Shown in pieces: positions 24,871 through 33,904 of a stretch of DNA of 64,000 bases. The notes beneath the pieces are model-generated. The model did no database searches, was not told where the DNA came from, and was given only the letters and a program-made list of their open reading frames with translations. Both the position numbers and the translations under genes were made by a program. The first letter of the stretch is position 1. Each line of letters starts with the position of its first letter. Origin of the DNA: Psychrobacter urativorans (GTDB lineage: Bacteria > Pseudomonadota > Gammaproteobacteria > Pseudomonadales > Moraxellaceae); assembly GCF_904846675.1 (NCBI RefSeq), contig NZ_CAJHBT010000001.1, positions 246,413-310,412 of the forward strand, in the 5' to 3' direction.

Positions 24871-26010
24871 TTAGTCAAATAAGTCGCCAATTCGCTTAAA
24901 GAAAGATTTCTTGTGCGGTGATTGCTGATGCTTGCTATCGCCATCGAGCGTATCTTGGAACTGACGTAACAGGTCTTTTTGATCTCGCGTTAGATTGACT
25001 GGTGTTTCGATAAGCACACGACAAATCAAATCACCTTTCATGGTGGTGCGCACAGGAGTCACCCCTTTACCACGAACGCGTAGCAGCTTGCCACTTTGCG
25101 TACCCTCTGCGATTTTAATACTCACTTTACCATCAAGCGTTGGGATTTCAACTTCTTTACCAAGCGCGGCATCAGTGATGCTGACCGGTACATCCATATA
25201 CAGATCTGCGCCTTGACGGGTAAATACATCGTGCGGCTTAACCCGTACTTCGACGTATAGATCGCCATTTTGAACACCGGCACCGCCTGCTTCGCCTTCG
25301 CCTGCTAAACGTACGCGGTCACCATCGTCAACACCGGCTGGGATGGATACTTCCAAGGTCCGCGATTTGTCTTTGACACCGCTACCATGACAGTCAGGGC
25401 ATGGATTTTTAATTTGCTTACCCGTACCGCCGCACTGAGGACAGGCTTGTTGTACCTGAAAGAAACCTTGTTGCATGCGTACTTGGCCTTGACCATGACA
25501 CATCTGGCAAGTGACTATGTCCGAGGCATCTTTTGCACCTTTGCCATCGCAAGTGTCACAAGGAGCTGGCGCAGAAAAGCTGATTTCTTTTTGACAGCCG
25601 CGCACTGCTTCCTCTAATGTCAGTTCCAACATATAACGCAAGTCTGAACCGCGGCGCGAACGCCCGCCACCGCCGCCACGCGCTTGACCAAAGATATCAC
25701 CGAAGTTACCAAAGATATCACCAAAGATATCCTGGAAGTTACCGCTGCCCGCGCCACCGAAGCCGCCACCACCGCCCATACCATTCTCAAAGGCGGCGTG
25801 ACCCATACGGTCATAGGCTGAACGCTTATCGCTATCACTGAGTACTTCATAAGCCATCGAGGCTTCTTTGAATTTATCCTCAGCATCAGGATCATCAGAG
25901 TTGCGATCCGGATGATATTTCATTGCCAGCTTACGATAAGACCGTTTAATCTCTTTGCTATCTGCTGTTTTACTGACGCCTAATATCTCATAAAAATCGC
26001 GCTTACTCAT
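24871..26010 (-). CDS. dnaJ: Chaperone protein DnaJ
   Basis: A 379-residue type I J protein. The J domain starts [18 protein letters not shown], with HPD in [13 protein letters not shown] Gly/Phe region (about 75-115) precedes four CxxCxGxG zinc-finger repeats: [24 protein letters not shown] and CPDCHGSG. The C-terminal substrate-binding domains follow. DnaJ delivers unfolded proteins to DnaK and stimulates its ATPase. The start at 26010 has AGGAG nine bases upstream; the frame extends to 26049 without a better site. dnaK is not in the window. Confidence 0.96.
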   Translation of the reverse strand: MSKRDFYEILGVSKTADSKEIKRSYRKLAMKYHPDRNSDDPDAEDKFKEASMAYEVLSDSDKRSAYDRMGHAAFENGMGGGGGFGGAGSGNFQDIFGDIFGNFGDIFGQARGGGGGRSRRGSDLRYMLELTLEEAVRGCQKEISFSAPAPCDTCDGKGAKDASDIVTCQMCHGQGQVRMQQGFFQVQQACPQCGGTGKQIKNPCPDCHGSGVKDKSRTLEVSIPAGVDDGDRVRLAGEGEAGGAGVQNGDLYVEVRVKPHDVFTRQGADLYMDVPVSITDAALGKEVEIPTLDGKVSIKIAEGTQSGKLLRVRGKGVTPVRTTMKGDLICRVLIETPVNLTRDQKDLLRQFQDTLDGDSKHQQSPHKKSFFKRIGDLFD

Positions 26011-26521
26011 GGGCTCTCCTATCGTCATCACAGTGCCACCGGCTGGCATGTCTGCCGACTATTGCGCTCATATTTTCATACTTATATCCACCGGAGTGTT
26101 TCACATGAAACACCGCGAATAACGAGTTGAAAAAAGCGAGTAGTGACGGAACGTTGCAAAATAAAACGGCGGGGTGCTGCTTAACCAAATCAATTAATAA
26201 AAGTTTGGCCTATTAATGGAGATGGTAGCTCGATTTATCAAGTTATCGGCAAGATAAATTATATGTTTAACTTATTAGGGAGCACTAAAGAGCATGATAA
26301 AGGCAGTAACAAAGGGAGTACTGATTCAGAGTGCTAAATTTTTTGAATTGATCATATTATTATCACAATCCCATATAACATTTTCATACCTTTATTAGGC
26401 TAAGTCATGCTAGTATTTGTCGCCATACTGTTTTAATGATATTAAATATCACCATTTCAACAGTAGTCGTTTTAGTTATCACCATTTTGGCGGCAGCAAG
26501 TTTGCAATAGGTAGCAAAATT
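26011..26521. other. Divergent intergenic region upstream of dnaJ
   Basis: About 500 bases without a gene. It carries parS-like site 3 and presumably the dnaJ promoter. Confidence 0.4.
26097..26112. promoter_or_regulatory. parS-like site 3 (upstream of dnaJ)
   Basis: TGTTTCACATGAAACA matches parS at 15 of 16 positions. Confidence 0.75.
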
Positions 26522-27181
26522 ATGAAAAAGCTATTCACATTACTCCTATTACTGGTCATCGTCGCCGTAGCAGTCTTTGCCGGTTCGCCTTACTACAGCG
26601 CTTATCAACTCAAAAACGCCTATGATGCTAAAGAGGGGGCAACTGTCGCTGCTGCTATCGATTATGAGCGGGTACGCCCTAGTGTGGAGAGACAATTGAC
26701 CGATAAGTTTGCTAATACCATGACCAAGTACCCCGGAGTCGCCGCGCTTGGCGGCGAGCCCCTGACAGAAGCGGCTAACGGCTTTATTATACAAGCAGTC
26801 GATGGTGCCATCACCCCGCAAAATATAGAAAGGCTGATCAGTAGCCAAGGCCAAGCCAACTCCGCTACTAAAGAGCTGGCTGCAGCATGGGCCATCGCCA
26901 GTAATCAGGTAGATCTAAAAAACTTGATTCGAGATATGATTATTCGGCGCGGCGATATCGATGCGGTGGTCAAAAACCAAGTGCAAAAAATGATGGACAA
27001 ACAAGCCAATCAGCTAGAGCAGCAAGTGGCACAAGGTACGGATAGCGACAAACCCAAACTCAGCTATTGCGGTATGAACTGCTTTACGATTAGTGGCCAA
27101 GTTAAAGGCTATCCAATCACTATCGAGATGCAGCGCCAAGGATTTATCGATTGGAAAATTATTGATGTGGTGTTGCCTTAA
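26522..27181 (+). CDS. DUF2939-like membrane-anchored protein
   Basis: A 219-residue protein with an N-terminal membrane anchor (LFTLLLLLVIVAVAVFAGSPYY). The following YSAYQLKNAYDAKEGATVAA and IDYERVRPSVERQL match the DUF2939 pattern, in which the rest of the protein is probably periplasmic. Two cysteines lie close together (SYCGMNCFTIS). Function is unknown. The ATG at 26522 is chosen because the anchor begins there; the frame extends upstream to 26417 with an unlikely sequence. It is 57 bases before the methyltransferase gene on the same strand, possibly one transcript. Confidence 0.7.
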   Translation: MKKLFTLLLLLVIVAVAVFAGSPYYSAYQLKNAYDAKEGATVAAAIDYERVRPSVERQLTDKFANTMTKYPGVAALGGEPLTEAANGFIIQAVDGAITPQNIERLISSQGQANSATKELAAAWAIASNQVDLKNLIRDMIIRRGDIDAVVKNQVQKMMDKQANQLEQQVAQGTDSDKPKLSYCGMNCFTISGQVKGYPITIEMQRQGFIDWKIIDVVLP

Positions 27182-27238
27182 TATAAGACGCTTTAATGGC
27201 ATCTTTTAGTCTATTAAACTATTTTAAGTGAGCTTATA

Positions 27239-28279
27239 ATGCACTCTCAAATAATTCCTAAGGTGATGAGCGCTCAGTCTGCTGCCCCAGCGCCAATGAC
27301 TATCTTAGATGGTGGGATGGGACGTGAGCTTGAGCGCCGCGGTGCCCCCTTTCGCCAGCCTGAATGGTCAGCGCTGGCATTGAGTCTAGCGCCAACTAGT
27401 GTTCGTGATATCCACTTAGACTACATAAAAGCTGGTGCCACGGTTATCACCGTCAATAGCTATGCGGTAACCCCTTATCATTTGGGAGATAGGTTCTTTG
27501 CTGAAGGTGAAGGTCTCATAAAAACGGCAGCGAAGCTCGCATTCGAAGCAGTCCAAGAACACAACAAGCAAGCAAACAAAAAGCCTAACAGTCCAGCAAC
27601 CGTACAAATCGCTGGCTGTTTGCCGCCCCTGTTTGGCTCTTACCGACCCGATTTGTTCGATTCCAAGCAAGCCCCTGCCATCGCGCGTCCGTTATTATCC
27701 GCGCAAGTAGACTATGTGGATATGTGGCTGGTGGAGACTCAAAGCAGCATCGTTGAAGCGTTAACGTGGCATCAGCTGATTACTGAATTCACAGCTACTC
27801 AAACAGAGATCGCACAGAAACCCATTTGGATCGCGTTTACGCTAGACGACGGTCAATTAGATATCGCCACTAATGACACTATCGAATCCGATCAAGCCAT
27901 GAGTACACCTATGCTGCGCTCTGGCGAACCAGTAGCAGAGGCTGTACAGGCTATGATGGCATTGAATGTCGATGCAGTATTATTTAACTGTAGTCAACCT
28001 GAAGTCATGAATTCAGCATTGCAAGTTGCGAAGGAGATTATCGACAAAGCGTCCTATTCTCTACAGCTGGGCGTTTATGCCAACGCTTTTGTCTCAAAAC
28101 AAAGCCACAAAAGAGCCAATGCTCAACTGCGCCAAATACGTGAAGACACTACCCCTGAGAATTATTTGACGTGGGCCGCGCTCTGGCAAGCCTCTGGTGC
28201 CAATATCATTGGTGGTTGCTGCGGTATTGGCGTCGAGCATATCGCACAACTTGCGCAGCACATGGCTGCTAGGCAATGA
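27239..28279 (+). CDS. Homocysteine S-methyltransferase family protein
   Basis: A 346-residue protein of the betaine-homocysteine/MmuM methyltransferase fold. It begins its domain with MTILDGGMGRELERRGAPF and TVITVNSYAVTPYHLG. The zinc-binding cysteines are in AVLFNCSQPEV and the closing IIGGCCGIGVEHI (two adjacent Cys). Relatives use S-methylmethionine or betaine to methylate homocysteine; the actual donor here cannot be read from the sequence. A short hydrophilic N-terminal extension precedes the domain. Confidence 0.85.
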   Translation: MHSQIIPKVMSAQSAAPAPMTILDGGMGRELERRGAPFRQPEWSALALSLAPTSVRDIHLDYIKAGATVITVNSYAVTPYHLGDRFFAEGEGLIKTAAKLAFEAVQEHNKQANKKPNSPATVQIAGCLPPLFGSYRPDLFDSKQAPAIARPLLSAQVDYVDMWLVETQSSIVEALTWHQLITEFTATQTEIAQKPIWIAFTLDDGQLDIATNDTIESDQAMSTPMLRSGEPVAEAVQAMMALNVDAVLFNCSQPEVMNSALQVAKEIIDKASYSLQLGVYANAFVSKQSHKRANAQLRQIREDTTPENYLTWAALWQASGANIIGGCCGIGVEHIAQLAQHMAARQ

Positions 28280-28348
28280 TGTCTTTTTAAGTTTGTAACT
28301 TTGTCGCCTTATAATTTCGTCGCTTTATAACTTTATTTATGCATTGGT

Positions 28349-29449
28349 TTATTCTACTCCCAAAAACTCTAAGAATTCAGGGCTCTCAAAACTAGCTTGG
28401 AACAATACCCCATCATCACGATAAATCGCAGGCGTAGCGACAACTGCAAGTCCTGCTGCTTTTTCGCGATTGGGTGCAAGGTAATTAGCGCTACAACTTG
28501 CCGGCGCTGGAGTCATTTTACCCTTTAGCATCGCATTATCTAAGGCGTTACGGCGACTCGATTCGTCAGCCTGACACCAGATACCACGCATTTGCTCAGG
28601 CGATTTCTCATAAATAGGATAGCCAATCGTTTTTACCGTGACGCCCTTTTTATTGAGCATATCCATTTGCTTATGTAGCAGGCGGCAATAAGGACAATTG
28701 ACATCGGTGGCAACATAGATGACTGCTCTCTCAGGGCTGGTAGCCGGATAAGTAATCAGTTGCGTGACATCCAAGCTCTGAAATACCGATTGGTTTTTGC
28801 GTTTTTCAAAATTTTCATCTAGTCCTGTGAATTGACCATTTTCAATCACTGATATCTCGCCATCAGTGACATATTGCGCATCATCTGATACTAAGAAGGG
28901 GACGCCCTCTAAGGTTGCGCCCCAAACCACACCTGGCACTGCCGTATAAAAAAATGGCGTCTTGGTACTCATATTTTTGAGCGAACCCATATTGGCAAGC
29001 ATGCTAGATTTGGTTTTGGGATTGACTGGTATTCCAGCTTGTGCACTACTGCTCCGCACTGGGGTTTGAGTCACTAAACGCTTACTTGGGTTCTTTTGTA
29101 GCTCGCCCTGAATGACGTATTTGCCATCAGCGGTGATATGTAGCGGCGGCTGACCTGCAAGGTCAACTTGATACATATTGGGCAAGTTCGATGGCGTGAT
29201 AGCGGTAATCTGGGTCTTAATACCTGCTTGAGTAAGTACTTGACGCAAACGGTTATCGATAGCCGCAGTTACTTGTCCGGTGGCTTTAGCATTAGGAGCG
29301 CTTTTTACATTTGCAGAAATTTGGGTATTTGGTGTGCTTTGACTGACACTTCTGGTTATAGTTTGAGTGCTGCTAGGCTGAGCGCAGGCGGTTGTCGCTA
29401 ATAGTATGGCGGCGATAATACTACTAGATTTTAATAATTTTTTTTTCAC
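28349..29449 (-). CDS. Thioredoxin-fold disulfide isomerase, DsbC-like
   Basis: A 366-residue exported protein. The signal sequence is IIAAILLATTACAQ; the cysteine there is not in a strict lipobox. After a Ser/Gln-rich linker come DsbC-type dimerisation sequences (QAGIKTQITAITPSNLPNMY), then the catalytic domain with CPYC in VATDVNCPYCRLLHKQMD. A second Cys pair lies near the end (GIWCQADE, APASCSANY), and the cis-Pro is in VVATPAIYRDDG. DsbC rearranges wrong disulfides in the periplasm. It is about 130 residues longer than E. coli DsbC, mostly linker and a duplicated N-terminal region. The start codon is GTG with AGGA eight bases upstream. Confidence 0.82.
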   Translation of the reverse strand: MKKKLLKSSSIIAAILLATTACAQPSSTQTITRSVSQSTPNTQISANVKSAPNAKATGQVTAAIDNRLRQVLTQAGIKTQITAITPSNLPNMYQVDLAGQPPLHITADGKYVIQGELQKNPSKRLVTQTPVRSSSAQAGIPVNPKTKSSMLANMGSLKNMSTKTPFFYTAVPGVVWGATLEGVPFLVSDDAQYVTDGEISVIENGQFTGLDENFEKRKNQSVFQSLDVTQLITYPATSPERAVIYVATDVNCPYCRLLHKQMDMLNKKGVTVKTIGYPIYEKSPEQMRGIWCQADESSRRNALDNAMLKGKMTPAPASCSANYLAPNREKAAGLAVVATPAIYRDDGVLFQASFESPEFLEFLGVE

Positions 29450-29703
29450 AGAAAGAGTCCTATCAAATTTTAATAAGGAATAACTTTTTTAAAAAGTATC
29501 GAAATAAGCGCTAACTATTAAAACGTAAAAATAGTATGCAAAAAAGCAGATTAAAAAGATGACGAGACTGTAGCACAGTAGCCTATTTTTATATGAGCTT
29601 GATAAGAAATAGGCAGCTTATTTTGCAAATCTGCTACCCAGCTTTAAGAGACAAGCAATAGAGGCAAGCGTTTGGGTGTGAATAAAATAAAATGGCAGGA
29701 TAC
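29450..29703. other. Intergenic region, no gene seen
   Basis: With the terminator that follows it is a gene-free stretch of about 320 bases; it must hold the promoter of the DsbC-like gene. Confidence 0.35.
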
Positions 29704-29757
29704 AAACAATAACGGCAGCCAACTGACCTAATTAGGGAGCTGCTGCCGTTATTGTTT
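29704..29757 (-). terminator. Hairpin after rsuA
   Basis: A perfect 16-bp inverted repeat (AAACAATAACGGCAGC 29704-29719 / GCTGCCGTTATTGTTT 29742-29757) starts 15 bases after the rsuA stop. The T run is interrupted, so termination is probable rather than certain. Confidence 0.65.
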
Positions 29758-29772
29758 TAAATAAATTTTATT

Positions 29773-30477
29773 TTAAAACTTGGCAACTTCTTCAGCGGTT
29801 AAAAAGCGGCTGTCACCTTTCGCCAACCCATCCAAAGTAATATGACCGATGCTAGCTCGGTGCAGCTCAGTCACTCTATTACCAAAATAACCCATCATAC
29901 GTTTAACTTGATGATATTTACCTTGCTCTAGCGTCAAACGTGCATGAGTCTCATCAATAAATTCAAGAACGGCAGGCTTAGTTTCTTCATGGTCGCCCTC
30001 TAACAGGATACCTTCAGCAACTTCAGCTACTGCATTGGCTTGCTTAGCCTCATCCATAGGATCAGCCAAAGTCAGCTCATAAATTTTAGCATGTTCGTGC
30101 TTCGGACTGGTCACACGGTGCAACCACTTGCCGTCATCACTGATTAGTAACGCGCCAGTGGTATCGACATCAAGACGTCCAGCGATACGTAAGCTGCCAA
30201 TCTCAGGAACTGCTATCAGCTCAGTAACGATAGGATGTTCTTTCACCTTTAGGGCACATTCAAAGCCTTCAGGCTTATGCAATAAGATATAACGATTGCC
30301 AGCTGCAACCGATAATGGCTCATTGGCCCACATGATTTCATCATTTGAGATATCAACGTGAAAGCCGGAATCTTTAACCACCTCATCGTTAACGGTGACT
30401 TCACCGGCGTGCAGGATTTTTTTGGACTCTTTACGTGACAGCTCAGTGGCTTTACTAATAAATTTATCTAAACGCAT
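29773..30477 (-). CDS. rsuA: 16S rRNA pseudouridine synthase RsuA
   Basis: A 234-residue enzyme. An N-terminal S4 RNA-binding domain (MRLDKFISKATELSRKESKK) is followed by the RsuA-class catalytic domain with its Asp in RIAGRLDVDTTGALLIS, then HRVTSPKHEHAKIYEL and the late LEQGKYHQVKRMMGYFGN block. RsuA makes pseudouridine 516 in 16S rRNA; RluE/RluF-like enzymes are the alternatives within the class. I start at 30477, where the S4 domain begins, although ATG 30492 in frame is possible. Confidence 0.85.
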   Translation of the reverse strand: MRLDKFISKATELSRKESKKILHAGEVTVNDEVVKDSGFHVDISNDEIMWANEPLSVAAGNRYILLHKPEGFECALKVKEHPIVTELIAVPEIGSLRIAGRLDVDTTGALLISDDGKWLHRVTSPKHEHAKIYELTLADPMDEAKQANAVAEVAEGILLEGDHEETKPAVLEFIDETHARLTLEQGKYHQVKRMMGYFGNRVTELHRASIGHITLDGLAKGDSRFLTAEEVAKF

Positions 30478-30606
30478 ACTATTTACTACCATCAGTTTTG
30501 TTATAGTGGGGAATAAAATGTAAACAGCGCCAAATACTGGCAACTGTAATAATAATGCAAGTTTAGCATATTCTGCTTAAACCCATGGTGTGACATCAAT
30601 GAGATT

Positions 30607-31206
30607 ATGAGCTATCAAACCCTACAAAGAACAGTTACTGCCCGCCTTGAAATAAAAAAATCTGAATTTATCGCTTATGCGTATCCGGTGACCTCACGTG
30701 AGCAAGCTATGTTTCACGTGGAACAGCTGCGATTGCAATATACCGATGCGCGTCACCACTGCTGGGCTTATATTGTGGGCGACCCTGACAATACCACTAG
30801 CGCTGGCTTTGACGATGATGGCGAGCCTAGCGGTACCGCCGGACGGCCGATATTAAATGTGCTCCAGCATAAGTCGATTGGCAATATTATCATTGTTGTG
30901 GTGCGCTACTTTGGCGGAATAAAATTGGGCGCGGGTGGCTTAACGAGGGCTTATGCGGGTTCAGCACAAGCAGCAGTTGATGAGATGAAGCTTTGTCCTT
31001 ATGTAGCAATGGCGCAAGTGCAGATACAAGCAGATTTTGCCACTGAAGCCCAATGTCGCTATGTGGTTGAGAGCTTAAACGGCACTATTGATGACGTTGC
31101 TTATAGCAAAGATGTACTATTAAACGTGACTGTTGCTGAGCGCGATATTGAGGTATTAAAAATTGATTTGGCGATAGCTGGTAAAGTAGTAGAGACGACT
31201 GATTAG
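30607..31206 (+). CDS. yigZ: YigZ/IMPACT family protein
   Basis: A 199-residue protein with the IMPACT N-terminal signature: IKKSEFIAYAYPVTSREQA, HHCWAYIVGD, then DDDGEPSGTAGRPILNVL and IIVVVRYFGGIKLGAGGLTR. The C-terminal half has the DUF1949 ferredoxin-like fold (CRYVVESLNGTIDDVAYS). Relatives affect translation or act as peptidases; the E. coli role is unsettled. A parS-like site lies within the gene at 30710-30725. Confidence 0.9.
   Translation: MSYQTLQRTVTARLEIKKSEFIAYAYPVTSREQAMFHVEQLRLQYTDARHHCWAYIVGDPDNTTSAGFDDDGEPSGTAGRPILNVLQHKSIGNIIIVVVRYFGGIKLGAGGLTRAYAGSAQAAVDEMKLCPYVAMAQVQIQADFATEAQCRYVVESLNGTIDDVAYSKDVLLNVTVAERDIEVLKIDLAIAGKVVETTD
30710..30725. promoter_or_regulatory. parS-like site 4 (inside yigZ)
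   Basis: TGTTTCACGTGGAACA matches parS at 15 of 16 positions, encoded as M-F-H-V-E-Q. Confidence 0.7.
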
Positions 31207-31347
31207 ACATTGTATTAGTAACTCTATGTTCACTGCGCCGTTCACCGAACAATATTGGCACTATCCCCACAGCTCAGTATGATAGTCAGCAAAGCAAGCG
31301 CTGGTCAACTGACCTCAGTTGTAATCTACGGCTCTTACGCTTATTAT

Positions 31348-31363
31348 TGTTTCACGTGAAACT
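31348..31363. promoter_or_regulatory. parS-like site 5 (intergenic)
   Basis: TGTTTCACGTGAAACT matches parS at 15 of 16 positions. It lies between yigZ and the YheT-like gene. Confidence 0.8.
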
Positions 31364-31446
31364 TAATCTTTTAGATATTAAGTATATTTACTGAATAATA
31401 ATAAATTTTCATCCCTTTCTTACTTAACCACCTTTGATGCCATTTT

Positions 31447-32421
31447 ATGAGTAATTTTACCTATAACGAATTTAAGCCGCCATTTTGGTTGGCCAATGCC
31501 CATCTGCAGACCATCTTGCCAAAGTTTGTTGCGCCTAACGTGCCTATTTATCGACGCGAGCTTATAAAAGACTCACTTAACGAAAGTGAAGTCGCCTATG
31601 ATTTTTATGATGCTAATGATTTGTTATTGGCAGATGACAAATATAATAAGCCGCTAGTAGTGTTATTTCATGGTATGGAAGGCAGTAGCGACAGCCATTA
31701 TGCGCGTACTTTAGCGTATGCCGTACATCAACAAGGCTGGCATTTTGTGGTTGCTCATTTCCGTAGTTGTGGCGGCGTACCGGTCAAAGGTACTGTATTT
31801 TATGACGCCGGTGATACTGCTGAGGTGGAGCACGCGCTACAATATTTGGCACAAAAATATAGCACTATCTATGGTGTTGGGGTGTCATTAGGCGGCAATG
31901 CCCTGGCTAAATATATGAGCGACTATGGTCAAAAAGCTATTTGTGCAGCGGCAGTAGTCGCTTCAGCTCCTGTGGATTTAATATCCTCGTCGCTGGCGAT
32001 GGAACGCTTTATCGGGCGCCGCATTTATACCCCTTATCTACTCAACCCTATTATTCAAAAAGCGATTGATAACAACTTATCAGATGAAGAAGTAAAAGCG
32101 ATCAAGGCCACGAGCCGTATCAGCGAGTTCGATAATATTTTTACGGCCCCAAGGCATGGCTATCGCTCCAAGAATGACTATTACAATAAAGCCTCTGCCC
32201 TACCGCATCTGATTCATATTGCCAAACCAACCTTAATGATTAGTGCCAAGGACGACCCTTTCTTAGGCGCGACGGCTACGGGTGGCGATGTGTCCAAAAG
32301 CGTGACGTTACTGGATACCAAACATGGCGGACATATCGGCTTTTTAGATTATCAAGACCGTAAGTTTAATTTAGAGTGGTTACCAAAAACGGCAATAAGC
32401 TTCTTTAAAGATGTCGGTTAA
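31447..32421 (+). CDS. yheT: YheT-family alpha/beta hydrolase
   Basis: A 324-residue hydrolase of the AB-hydrolase YheT/ABHD1-3 family. It begins FKPPFWLANAHLQTILPKFV, typical of the family, followed by LVVLFHGMEGSSDSHYART (oxyanion region). The nucleophile elbow is YGVGVSLGGNALAKYM (Ser about residue 143). An Asp in LMISAKDDPFLG and a His in TKHGGHIGFLD complete the triad. Substrates are unknown; relatives act on lipids or short esters. It heads a group with the thioesterase and DsrE genes on the same strand. Confidence 0.88.
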   Translation: MSNFTYNEFKPPFWLANAHLQTILPKFVAPNVPIYRRELIKDSLNESEVAYDFYDANDLLLADDKYNKPLVVLFHGMEGSSDSHYARTLAYAVHQQGWHFVVAHFRSCGGVPVKGTVFYDAGDTAEVEHALQYLAQKYSTIYGVGVSLGGNALAKYMSDYGQKAICAAAVVASAPVDLISSSLAMERFIGRRIYTPYLLNPIIQKAIDNNLSDEEVKAIKATSRISEFDNIFTAPRHGYRSKNDYYNKASALPHLIHIAKPTLMISAKDDPFLGATATGGDVSKSVTLLDTKHGGHIGFLDYQDRKFNLEWLPKTAISFFKDVG

Positions 32422-32496
32422 GCCAAATAAAAGACAAACTTATAAACGCTTAATAAAATTTAAGTTATTTAATCTATTAATAATAAGAGTGCTGCT

Positions 32497-33039
32497 ATGT
32501 ATCCGTTTATTCGTTATGCCACCACTATTGCGCATGCCGCGCTGCAAGTTAAAAGAGGCAATACCTTAGGGTTTGATGACGTCAGCGAAATTACCTTGCG
32601 TTGCCGTTTGACGGATATTGATAACTTCTTAGAGATGAATAACGGTCGCGTCTTAACGCTTTATGATTTAGGGCGCACAGACTTTGCAGTACGTACGGGA
32701 CTTGGAAAACAACTCCTTAAACAACGTTGGGGCTTAGTCGTTGCAGGCAGTACCATTCAATATCGTAAGCGTATTCGTGCCTTTCAAAAGGTGACGATGA
32801 AAACACAAATAGTTGGCTTCGATGAGCGCTGGATTTATATTGAACAATCTATGTGGGTTAAGGGCAAGCCGTGCTCATCCGCGCTATTACGAACCGGCGT
32901 GACTGAAGGCGGTAAAGTGGTAGAGACTGCACGGGTACTTGCTGCTTTGGATAAGTCGGATTGGCAATTAGCGCCTGAGCCTTGGGTACAGGAATGGATA
33001 GATGGTGATAAAGACCATCGTTGGCCGCCGATGGGATAA
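32497..33039 (+). CDS. Hotdog-fold acyl-CoA thioesterase-like protein
   Basis: A 180-residue protein that resembles the THEM6/Them4-like thioesterase group (4HBT-type hotdog): RCRLTDIDNFLEMNNGRVLT, then GLGKQLLKQRWGLVVAGSTI and QYRKRIRAFQKVTMKTQIVG. The conserved Asp-Asn region and the WVKGKPCSSALLRTGV segment are present. It probably cleaves an acyl thioester, but the substrate is not visible. A decayed copy of its last 90 or so bases lies at 33720-33817, behind the DsrE gene, showing that this gene pair was once duplicated. Confidence 0.75.
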   Translation: MYPFIRYATTIAHAALQVKRGNTLGFDDVSEITLRCRLTDIDNFLEMNNGRVLTLYDLGRTDFAVRTGLGKQLLKQRWGLVVAGSTIQYRKRIRAFQKVTMKTQIVGFDERWIYIEQSMWVKGKPCSSALLRTGVTEGGKVVETARVLAALDKSDWQLAPEPWVQEWIDGDKDHRWPPMG

Positions 33040-33180
33040 CTTTTACAAGCAATTAACCTTAGAGCTACTATTTCATAACAAGACATTATATAAATACATA
33101 TATTAAATGCTAGGATAGTAGTTAGTTTATTATTCAATGAAATATTATTTGATTAAATACAAACCTATAAGGAGAGCAAC

Positions 33181-33555
33181 ATGCTTACCACTACAGATTA
33201 TGTCGGTACTTTATTTGATAATGAAAGCAATCCAAACAAAATTACTTTAGCTTTCACCATGGCAGTCAAAGCGCTAGAAAAAGGTCATTCCGCAACGGTT
33301 ATCTTGATGATGGATGCCGTGCATTTAGCGCCACCTAAGGCACTAGACAGTATCGATATAGGTGCGCCGTTTGAGCCTGCTGCTAAATTGCTGGCGGCTT
33401 TTATGGAAAAAGGCGGGCAAGTATTGGTCTGTAAAGCCTGTATGGTGCATAATAATGTTGATGAATCAGCCATTGATCCGCGCTTCAGTATTATTAGTGG
33501 CGATGACGTGGTTGAGCTGCTTATGAGTGCAAAAGGCTCGTTGCAGTTGAACTAA
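33181..33555 (+). CDS. DsrE-family protein
   Basis: A 124-residue protein starting MLTTTDYVGTLFDNESNPNK. The fold pattern (LAFTMAVKALEKGHSATVILM, APFEPAAKLLAAFMEKGGQV, LVCKACMVHNNVDE) fits the DsrE/DsrF-like group, in which a conserved Cys can carry sulfur; here Cys in VCKACMVHN is the candidate. AAGGAGAG precedes the ATG. A second, frameshifted copy with a related upstream region lies at 38171-38547. Function is unknown; nothing nearby suggests a sulfur pathway. Confidence 0.75.
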   Translation: MLTTTDYVGTLFDNESNPNKITLAFTMAVKALEKGHSATVILMMDAVHLAPPKALDSIDIGAPFEPAAKLLAAFMEKGGQVLVCKACMVHNNVDESAIDPRFSIISGDDVVELLMSAKGSLQLN

Positions 33556-33719
33556 TAAATAAGTAGGCGTGAGGTGAATTAAGGATAATGTAACTCACCA
33601 AACACGTTGAAAATTTTTAGTATTGAAAGGGAGATTCTTTAATTAGAATTTCCCTTTTTTATTATGATATTTTTATTTGAATAGTGAGTGGGTTTAAAAG
33701 CTAACCTACTCTATCGGCT

Positions 33720-33817
33720 TACTACTTTAGGCAGGTCAGATGAGTGATTAGCACCTGAATCTTTAGTACAAGAATGGATAGATAGGGATAAAGAATATCG
33801 TTAGCCGCCGATGGGTT
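33720..33817 (+). pseudogene. Relic of a duplicated thioesterase 3' end
   Basis: The segment aligns with 32940-33039: ATTAGCACCTGAATCTTTAG corresponds to ATTAGCGCCTGAGCCTTGGG, and GTACAAGAATGGATAGAT to GTACAGGAATGGATAGAT. It contains several stops, including Trp to TAG in CGTTAGCCGCC. Only the last part of the gene remains. Confidence 0.8.
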
Positions 33818-33836
33818 GATTAATCTTAAAAATTTT

Positions 33837-33872
33837 AATAAGAGTTATCAGTTCAAACTGATAACTCTTATT
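33837..33872. terminator. Hairpin before the PARIS-like gene end
   Basis: A perfect 15-bp stem AATAAGAGTTATCAG (33837-33851) / CTGATAACTCTTATT (33858-33872) with a 6-base loop lies 32 bases after the stop of the minus-strand ATPase gene and probably ends its transcript. Confidence 0.7.
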
Positions 33873-33904
33873 AATTCATAAAATAATTTAACTAACTATG
33901 ATAC